DNA from: Arthrobacter sp. zg-Y1110
Lineage (GTDB): Bacteria; Actinomycetota; Actinomycetes; Actinomycetales; Micrococcaceae
Assembly: GCF_025244865.1 (NCBI RefSeq)
Contig: NZ_CP104272.1
Span: 868,001 to 932,000, forward strand
Reading direction: 5' to 3'
DNA length: 64,000 nt
Shown here: piece after piece, positions 58,596 to 64,000 of the stretch
Layout of the letters: each line of letters begins with the position of its first letter
Numbering within the stretch: position 1 is the first letter of the stretch
The notes under the pieces: generated by a model
What the model saw: the letters and a program-made list of their open reading frames with translations, nothing else
Database searches by the model: none
What the model was told of the DNA's origin: nothing
Position numbers and translations under genes: made by a program

Positions 58596-59572
58596 GCGAA
58601 CGACAGCTCCTTCTTGTTGCCCAGGATGCCCTGGGGCCGGAAGATCATCAGCAGCATCAGGGCCACGCCCACAAGGATGTAGCGGATCTGGCCTGCTTGA
58701 GAAATGGTGATGAAGGTGATGTACCCGGATTCAATGGCGCCGTAAAGCACGCCCTGGGTCAGGGACAGGATGGCCCAGAAGATCATGGAGCCCAGGACCG
58801 GGCCCAGGACGGTGGACATTCCGCCCAGAAGAAGGGCGGTGTAGAGGTAGAAGGTGAGTTCCGTGCCGTAGTTCGCCGGCTGCACCGCATCCCGGGGGAG
58901 GGTGAAGATAATGCCGGCGAGGGTGCCCAGCAGGCCACCGATAATCAGTGCCTGCATTTTGTAGGCATACACGTTTTTTCCCAGGGCGCGGACGGCGTTT
59001 TCATCTTCGCGGATGCCCTTGACGACACGGCCCCAAGGGCTGCGGATAAGCATCCAGACCAGGAGGCAGGCGAGAATCACCATCACCCAGGCCACGATGC
59101 GGATCCATAGGTCCCGCTCGTTCATCGAGACGGGGCCGAGGCTGTAGGAGCCGGCCGGGATCGGATTGAGGTCGTAGAAGCTGCCGGTAAACGCGGCGAG
59201 GCCGTTGGCAGATCCCGTTACCGGAGTCATGGAGTTGGTGGTGACGATGTACCGGATGATCTCGGCGGCTGCAATGGTGACGATTGCCAGGTAATCCGCA
59301 CGGAGGCGAAGCGTGGGTATGCCCAGGATGACGGCAAACACTGCGGATGCCAGCAGGGCGATCAGCAGCGCCAGCGGCAGCGGGGCGTTAAAGGACAGGA
59401 TAGGTATGGCGAAACCGTACGCACCGACGGCCATGAAGCCTGCCTGGCCGAAGTTCAGCAGTCCGGTGTAGCCGAAGTGCACGGCCAGGCCGAGGGCGGC
59501 CAGCGCGTAGGCGGCCGTGGTGGGGCTGATGATCTCGTTGAAGGCACCGAGAAGAATATTGGCGAAATCCAT
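58592..59572 (-). CDS. livM: LivM-type ABC permease
   Basis: A 326-residue permease with about nine helices. Family stretches are GYTGLLNFGQAGFMAVGAYGFAI, PTLRLRADYLAIVTIAAAEIIRYIV and the ATPase contact LIRSPWGRVVKGIREDENAVRALGKNVYAYKMQAL. Pairs with the LivH-type permease 14 bases upstream. Confidence 0.92.
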   Translation of the reverse strand: MDFANILLGAFNEIISPTTAAYALAALGLAVHFGYTGLLNFGQAGFMAVGAYGFAIPILSFNAPLPLALLIALLASAVFAVILGIPTLRLRADYLAIVTIAAAEIIRYIVTTNSMTPVTGSANGLAAFTGSFYDLNPIPAGSYSLGPVSMNERDLWIRIVAWVMVILACLLVWMLIRSPWGRVVKGIREDENAVRALGKNVYAYKMQALIIGGLLGTLAGIIFTLPRDAVQPANYGTELTFYLYTALLLGGMSTVLGPVLGSMIFWAILSLTQGVLYGAIESGYITFITISQAGQIRYILVGVALMLLMIFRPQGILGNKKELSFA

Positions 59573-59586
59573 CTGTAACTAAGCCC

Positions 59587-60924
59587 CTAACCTATGCGCT
59601 CGCGGCGGCCGAGGAGTCCCTGCGGCCGGACCAGCAGGACAAGAATCATGATGACCAGGGCGCCGACGTATTTCAGGTCCGCCTCCAGCCAGAGGGTGGA
59701 AATCTCCACGAAGAGACCCACCAGGACGGAACCGACCAGTGCGCCGAAGACCGTGCCGAGACCGCCGAGGGTCACACCGGCGAAGATCAGCAGCAGGATC
59801 TGCTGGCCCATGTTGAAGGAAACACCCGGTCGGTAGTACGCCCAGAGGATGCCGCCCATGGCGGCAAGGGCTCCGCCGATGACCCAGACGAGCCGGATGA
59901 CCCGGTCCACGTCAATGCCCGACGCCGCGGCCAGGGCGGGGTTGTCCGCCACGGCCCGGGTGGCCTTGCCGATCCGGGTGCGCAGCAGCAGGAGCGCGAC
60001 CACCAGGATGACGGCCAGGCTGACGATCAGGGACACCAGGGTATTCCGGGGAATGGACACGGGTCCGAGTTCCAATATCGGACTCTGGGAGCCCGGCAGC
60101 TGCTGTGTACCGCCCCCAAAGAAGAACAGCACGGTGTAGCGGACCGCCACGGCCAGGCCGATGCTGACGATCATCATGGGCACCAGGCCCGTGCCGCGGC
60201 GCCGCAGCGGTTTCCAGATCCCGGCGTCCTGCACGTAGCCAAATGCCGCACCGCCCACTACCGCCAGCGGAAGCGCGACCCAGAGCGGCATGCCCAGTGA
60301 GGCGAAGGCGAAGGCCAGGATGGCGCCCAGCGTCACCATTTCTCCATGTGCGAAGTTGGTCAGGCCGGTGGTGCCGAAGATCAGCGAGAGCCCAACGGCG
60401 CTCAGCGCCAGCAGGAGTCCGAAGCTCAGGCCCGCCACGGCGCGCTCGAGAAGCAGGGACCCGAAGCTTTCCTCCTGCAGCACGATGCCTTCACCCAGCA
60501 GGAACAGGGTGGTGATGTTGGTGGTGTTGGCGAAGGTGACGGTGCGCGGGTTCTGCTGGCCTTCCGCCAGGGCGACACCGTCCGGAAGGGTGGATTCGTC
60601 CAGCTCCACTTCATACGCGCCCTGCTGCGGGACGCCGATGGACCAGGAGCCGTTTGCGCCGGTGACGGCTTCGCCCTCGTACCCGTTGCCGGTCGCGGTG
60701 ATTTTCACCCCCTCCAGCGGAGTGCCCTCATTCTTGATGACGCCGCTGATCCGGTCGCGGTAGTCCGCCCCGTCTGCGGGGGCGGGACTGGTGGCTGACG
60801 GCGAGGCGTCAGGCGTTGCAGTTGTTGCGGACGCGGCTGGAGCCGCGAGCAGCAGGGCAGCAAACATTGCTGCCACGGCCGCTAGCATCCCCAGATAACG
60901 GGTCAGCGCCGATGTTCTTACCAA
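59587..60924 (-). CDS. livH: LivH-type ABC permease with an N-terminal extracytoplasmic domain
   Basis: A 445-residue fusion. The first part is a signal-like helix (AAVAAMFAALLLAAPAASA, about residues 15-33), a Pro/Ser/Thr linker and a carboxypeptidase-regulatory-like beta domain (about residues 57-135: ISGVIKNEGTPLEGVKITATG...GSWSIGVPQQGAYEVEL). The second is a complete LivH permease from about residue 150 (GLTNFAHGEMVTLGAILAF, RTRIGKATRAVADNPALAAASGID). TTG 60924 is chosen: GGAGG lies 9 bases upstream. First gene of the unit. Confidence 0.85.
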   Translation of the reverse strand: MVRTSALTRYLGMLAAVAAMFAALLLAAPAASATTATPDASPSATSPAPADGADYRDRISGVIKNEGTPLEGVKITATGNGYEGEAVTGANGSWSIGVPQQGAYEVELDESTLPDGVALAEGQQNPRTVTFANTTNITTLFLLGEGIVLQEESFGSLLLERAVAGLSFGLLLALSAVGLSLIFGTTGLTNFAHGEMVTLGAILAFAFASLGMPLWVALPLAVVGGAAFGYVQDAGIWKPLRRRGTGLVPMMIVSIGLAVAVRYTVLFFFGGGTQQLPGSQSPILELGPVSIPRNTLVSLIVSLAVILVVALLLLRTRIGKATRAVADNPALAAASGIDVDRVIRLVWVIGGALAAMGGILWAYYRPGVSFNMGQQILLLIFAGVTLGGLGTVFGALVGSVLVGLFVEISTLWLEADLKYVGALVIMILVLLVRPQGLLGRRERIG

Positions 60925-61233
60925 GTTTTGAAACCTCCACGCAGGGCTGCGGAACCGAAGGAACGGCGCGCAGGCGGGCAGATGTGACACAGGTCACCGA
61001 TTGGAGAACATGGTACCTACAGAATGTTTCCGGCAGTGACCTTTCTCCCGGCGTGCATGTCGCAATCGGGTAACGACTCCGTTGCGGCAACGCAAGCGAA
61101 GCCTTCCCCCGTGGGGACCGGCGGTACCAAACTGTTACCGCCAGGCGGCAGTTCCGCGGGAATCCGCCGCCCCCTGTGCACGTTGTACTTGGTAGGCTGG
61201 GCTGAAACAGCCCCCAGATGGAGGACAGATTCA
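60925..61233. promoter_or_regulatory. Divergent intergenic region between livH and the Bax-inhibitor-like gene
   Basis: A 309-base stretch without a gene. It holds the dyad GTGAC-ACAG-GTCAC (60984-60997) near livH, the dyad CGTTGC-G-GCAACG (61080-61092), and GGCGGTA-N9-TACCGCC (61120-61142). A TAGGCT element at about 61192-61197 may be the -10 of the downstream gene. Nothing coding is seen. Confidence 0.5.
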
Positions 61234-62076
61234 ATGGCACTTGGCGGAAATCCGGTATTCAACGGAAAAAACTTCCGTTCCCAGACCCGCGGCGGTACCG
61301 CTACGGGCTCCCTGGCAACAGATAACAGCTACATGACCCCCCAGCAGCTGCAGGATCTTTACACGGCACCTTCGGCGAAGCCGTCCGACATGGGCCGCAT
61401 GACCTACGACGACGTCATCATGAAGACGGTGTTCTGCCTGGCGATGGTCCTGGTGGGTGCCGCAGTTCCGACCTTCCTGCTGCCGGGAATGGGCGGCGGA
61501 CTGATGATCCTGGGCGCCCTGGGCGGTTTCGTCCTGGGCCTGGTGAACTCCTTCAAGCGTGAGCCGGTTCCCGCACTGATCCTGGCCTACGCCTTCCTTG
61601 AAGGTATGTTCCTCGGCGGTCTCACCGCTGTCCTGGACAATGCCTACCCGGGCGTCGGCCTGCAGGCAGTGCTGGGCACGCTGGCAGTCTTCGCGGTCAC
61701 CCTCGTGCTGTTCCGCAGCGGTAAGGTGCGCGCCACTCCCAAGGCCGTCCGCTTCTTTATGATCGCCATCATCGGCTACGCGGTCTTCTCGCTGCTCAAC
61801 GTCGGGCTGATGATCTTCGGCGGCGTGCAGGACCCGTGGGGCCTGCGGGGCAGCGTGGAGATCTTCGGGATTCCCCTGGGCGTCTTCATCGGTGTCCTGG
61901 CCATCGGCCTGGCAGCGTTCTCGCTCATCATGGACTTCACGTCCATTGAGCAGGGCGTCAAGGCCGGCACCCCGGAGCGCTACTCCTGGACCGCTGCGTT
62001 CGGCCTGACCGTGACGCTGGTGTGGCTGTACGTGGAGATCATCCGTCTCCTGTCGATTCTCCGAGGCAACGACTAG
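61234..62076 (+). CDS. Bax inhibitor-1/YccA family membrane protein
   Basis: A 280-residue protein with seven helices of the TMBIM/YccA group. It has EPVPALILAYAFLEGMFLGGLTAVLDNAYPG, GIPLGVFIGVLAIGLAAFSLIMDF and ERYSWTAAFGLTVTLVWLYVEIIRLL, with the conserved aspartates of the calcium-leak pore type. The actinobacterial N-terminus (about 50 residues, MTPQQLQDLYTAPSA) is cytosolic. ATG 61234 follows GGAGG, 9 bases upstream. A terminator follows. Confidence 0.92.
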   Translation: MALGGNPVFNGKNFRSQTRGGTATGSLATDNSYMTPQQLQDLYTAPSAKPSDMGRMTYDDVIMKTVFCLAMVLVGAAVPTFLLPGMGGGLMILGALGGFVLGLVNSFKREPVPALILAYAFLEGMFLGGLTAVLDNAYPGVGLQAVLGTLAVFAVTLVLFRSGKVRATPKAVRFFMIAIIGYAVFSLLNVGLMIFGGVQDPWGLRGSVEIFGIPLGVFIGVLAIGLAAFSLIMDFTSIEQGVKAGTPERYSWTAAFGLTVTLVWLYVEIIRLLSILRGND

Positions 62077-62109
62077 ACGTTCCCGGCGACGACACATCGG
62101 TAGTACTAC

Positions 62110-62144
62110 CGGAAGGACCGCAGGCACTGCCTGCGGTCCTTCCG
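62110..62144 (+). terminator. Terminator of the Bax-inhibitor-like gene
   Basis: Perfect 16-bp stem CGGAAGGACCGCAGGC (62110-62125) with GCCTGCGGTCCTTCCG (62129-62144), 3-base loop. The T tract is short. Confidence 0.7.
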
Positions 62145-62224
62145 CCGTTTAAGAGGCTGGACTCTGGGCACCCTCCTCCTGCAGACGTACCATGGCCGCT
62201 GGGGGACCGGGAAAGGGGGCTTCG

Positions 62225-62935
62225 ATGGCCGAATCTGAGCGGCAGCCGGTGGTCGAGGAGCTCGTTGCCGCCCTGTTGGCCGGAACGGATACCGAGGTAT
62301 TCCTGTCCGTTGCCGCCGGCGTTGCTGCCCGACGGCTGGGCCTGTCTGCACCGGACGGCTGTTCGATCGCCGTGGAACGAAGCCGGCGGCCGCTGCTCAC
62401 CGTCCGGACCCCGGGAATACCGGCAGCCCGTGCAGAGCATGGTCCAGGCAGCCCGGGCGGGACGGTGCTTGGCGGCGGACCCGACGTCGTGGTGACGGAT
62501 CTGGGCGCGGAGCAGCGTTGGCCCGGGCTGGCCGAGGCAGCCGATAACGGAATCCGGTCGGTTGCCGCCGTCGCCCTCCCGCTGGAGGGGGACCGCGGCG
62601 TCCTCAGCTGCTATTCGGCGCGGATGCACGCGTTCGGCCCGGGCGAGATTGCCGGTGCGCGTGCGGTTGCCGCCGAAACGGCCAAGGTTCTCCGGCTGGC
62701 CCTGCAGATAGATGCGCAGGCCAACCGGGCGGCGAATCTCCAGGCCGCCCTGGAATCGCGGACGGTGGTGGACCTGGCAGCGGGCATCATCATGGGGCAG
62801 AACGGGTGCAGCCAGCAGGCCGCAATCGACATCCTCCGCAGCGTCTCGAACAGCCGCAACATCAAAATCCGCAATGTCGCGGCAGGCGTGGTGGCGGCCG
62901 TCAGCGACCGGGTCAACACGCATTTTGATGAGTGA
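62225..62935 (+). CDS. GAF/ANTAR domain transcription antiterminator-type regulator
   Basis: A 236-residue RNA-binding regulator. A GAF-like sensor (about residues 10-155) contains DGCSIAVE and SVAAVALPLEGDRGVLSCYS. The C-terminal ANTAR domain (about 175-230) is LESRTVVDLAAGIIMGQNGCSQQAAIDILRSVSNSRNIKIRNVAAGVV. ANTAR proteins bind dual hairpins in leaders and prevent termination. The target is unknown. ATG 62225 is chosen, with AAGGGGG 5 bases upstream; ATG 62192 is also in frame. Confidence 0.85.
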   Translation: MAESERQPVVEELVAALLAGTDTEVFLSVAAGVAARRLGLSAPDGCSIAVERSRRPLLTVRTPGIPAARAEHGPGSPGGTVLGGGPDVVVTDLGAEQRWPGLAEAADNGIRSVAAVALPLEGDRGVLSCYSARMHAFGPGEIAGARAVAAETAKVLRLALQIDAQANRAANLQAALESRTVVDLAAGIIMGQNGCSQQAAIDILRSVSNSRNIKIRNVAAGVVAAVSDRVNTHFDE

Positions 62936-62951
62936 CGGCCAAGCGCACGGG

Positions 62952-62957
62952 TAAGAT
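62952..62957 (+). promoter_or_regulatory. -10 element TAAGAT of a leaderless gene
   Basis: TAAGAT ends 8 bases before ATG 62966. Confidence 0.4.
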
Positions 62958-62965
62958 CGGGTGGC

Positions 62966-63916
62966 ATGAACGCAACCGGCAGCGCACCGGCGGAGGCCAG
63001 CCCGGCCACCGGTGCGCAGTATGAAATCAGCCGCGGCAATGCCCGCGCCGTCATCGCCTCCCTGGCCGGCGCGCTGCGCCGGTACACGGTGAACGGGGTT
63101 GATCTGGTGCAGACGTATCCGGACAACGCCATACCCCCGTCCGCCAACGGGGTGCTGCTGGCACCTTGGCCCAACCGGACGGCAGACGGACGCTGGACCC
63201 TGGCGGGGAAGACCCAGCAGCTGGACATCACCGAGCCCTCCCGCGGGCACGCCAGCCACGGCCTGCTGCGCAATACCGGTTACACGGTCCGGGAACAGGT
63301 GTCGGGCGCCGTGGAACTCAGTGCGGAGATCTTCCCGCAGCACGGGTATCCCTTCCACCTCACCCACCGTGCGCGCTACAGCCTGGACGACGACGGCGGC
63401 CTGCGGGTGCAGCAAAGCCTGACGAATGTGGGTTCCACGGCCGCTCCCGTTGCCCTCGGTGCCCATCCCTTCCTTCGGCTCGGCGATGTACCGACCGAAG
63501 ACCTGGTGCTCACAGTGTCCGCGTCCACCGTGCTGACCGTTGATGAGCGGCTCATTCCCAACGGGCGGCAGGAACCAACCGGAGCGGCGGACCTCCGCGG
63601 CGGGGCCCGGGTAGGGGATCTGGCACTGGACAGCGCCTACACGGACCTTTCGTTCGATGAGGCAGCCCCCGGCACGCACCGGCATACGCTCACCGCGCCG
63701 GACGGACGAACGGTGAGTCTCTGGACCGGAGCCGAATGCGGTTACGTCCACGTTTTCGTCACCGACAAGTTCCCCGGGGAGCGCCGGGCGGTGGCCCTGG
63801 AACCGATGACTGCACCGGCCAACGCCCTGAACTCGGGGGAGGGGCTGGCCTGGCTGCCTCCGGGCCAGGTCTTTTCCGCTCATTGGGGCATCCGCGCCGA
63901 GCTGGACCCGGCGTGA
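62966..63916 (+). CDS. Aldose 1-epimerase family protein
   Basis: A 316-residue mutarotase-fold protein. It has APWPNRTADGRWTLAGKTQQLDITEPSRGHASHGLLRNTGY (catalytic His region), GAHPFLRLGDVPTEDL and the late TGAECGYVHVFVTDKFPGERRAVALEPMTAPANALNSGEGLAWLPPGQ with catalytic Glu. Probably interconverts alpha and beta sugar anomers or acts on glucose-6-phosphate. Leaderless ATG 62966. Confidence 0.88.
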   Translation: MNATGSAPAEASPATGAQYEISRGNARAVIASLAGALRRYTVNGVDLVQTYPDNAIPPSANGVLLAPWPNRTADGRWTLAGKTQQLDITEPSRGHASHGLLRNTGYTVREQVSGAVELSAEIFPQHGYPFHLTHRARYSLDDDGGLRVQQSLTNVGSTAAPVALGAHPFLRLGDVPTEDLVLTVSASTVLTVDERLIPNGRQEPTGAADLRGGARVGDLALDSAYTDLSFDEAAPGTHRHTLTAPDGRTVSLWTGAECGYVHVFVTDKFPGERRAVALEPMTAPANALNSGEGLAWLPPGQVFSAHWGIRAELDPA

Positions 63917-63983
63917 GGTAACAGCGGGGGATAGCCACGTAAAGAGGGGTCCCGGCCCTCGCCCGGTATGGAAAGATGGCCCC

Positions 63984-64000
63984 ATGAAACCCCATGCGCG
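63984..64000 (+). CDS. Possible start of another gene (cut by the right edge)
   Basis: ATG 63984 opens MKPHA; only 17 bases remain. TATGGA at about 63967-63972 and AAAGAT at about 63973-63977 are possible -10 elements, so this may be another leaderless start. Nothing more can be said. Confidence 0.25.

Overview
The window is GC-rich actinobacterial chromosome, almost certainly from a member of the Micrococcaceae close to Arthrobacter. The evidence is the gene content: an sdhCDAB operon without a cytochrome fumarate reductase, eukaryotic-type homodimeric Icd, a DUF501/FtsB/Ppx cluster behind enolase, an ANTAR regulator and an NDH-2. Frequent GTG/TTG starts, many probable leaderless starts and the usual actinobacterial operators (CIRCE, HAIR, Rex- and DtxR-like boxes) agree. 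It is mostly core chromosome. I see no insertion sequence, prophage, CRISPR array or integron.

Layout. 1-6.4 kb: an MFS transporter cut by the left edge, a truncated AbiEi/DUF559-like remnant, purH, icd and a BASS-family transporter, then an hsp20 gene with both a HAIR-type and a CIRCE operator. 6.6-11 kb: a glutamate-cysteine ligase homologue, a small membrane protein, and a tight operon of four small envelope or stress proteins (LEA-like, holin superfamily III-like, DUF3618, 64-residue protein). 11-17.8 kb: a Gfo/Idh/MocA oxidoreductase, then a ChvE/GguA/GguB-type monosaccharide ABC importer with a divergently placed ROK regulator. 17.8-23.5 kb: a gamma-class carbonic anhydrase, purU, a GNAT enzyme, a flavin monooxygenase-like protein and a ZTP riboswitch preceding glyA-folD. 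23.5-30.8 kb: a DrrA/DrrB-like ABC exporter, a macrodomain protein, xthA, trpS, a 2H phosphoesterase and a hydrolase.

30.8-36.9 kb: the sdhCDAB operon on the minus strand, divergent from a mannose-1-phosphate guanylyltransferase and an M20 amidohydrolase. 37.2-46.6 kb: a nucleoside uptake and salvage block (BMP lipoprotein, ATPase, two permeases, cytidine deaminase, thymidine phosphorylase, a DedA protein, adenosine deaminase), then mazG. 47.4-52.8 kb: eno, an FtsB/DivIC protein with a histone-H1-like tail, DUF501, ppx and a mycosin-like S8 protease. 52.9-55 kb: ndh behind a near-perfect Rex operator, an unusual tRNA-Leu(UAA) and a small surface protein. 55-61 kb: a branched-chain-amino-acid/urea-type ABC importer split into two convergent units; its LivH permease carries an extracytoplasmic N-terminal domain. 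61-64 kb: a Bax-inhibitor-1 protein, a GAF/ANTAR regulator and an aldose-1-epimerase-like protein.

Three themes recur. One-carbon and purine metabolism is spread over purH, purU and glyA-folD, with ZMP/ZTP as the likely signal. Nucleoside capture and breakdown are gathered in one 9-kb block. Redox, iron and nitrogen state appear to be read at the promoters of ndh, sdhC and the liv-type transporter. No complete undescribed system was found. The most interesting items are regulatory layouts and two domain fusions.
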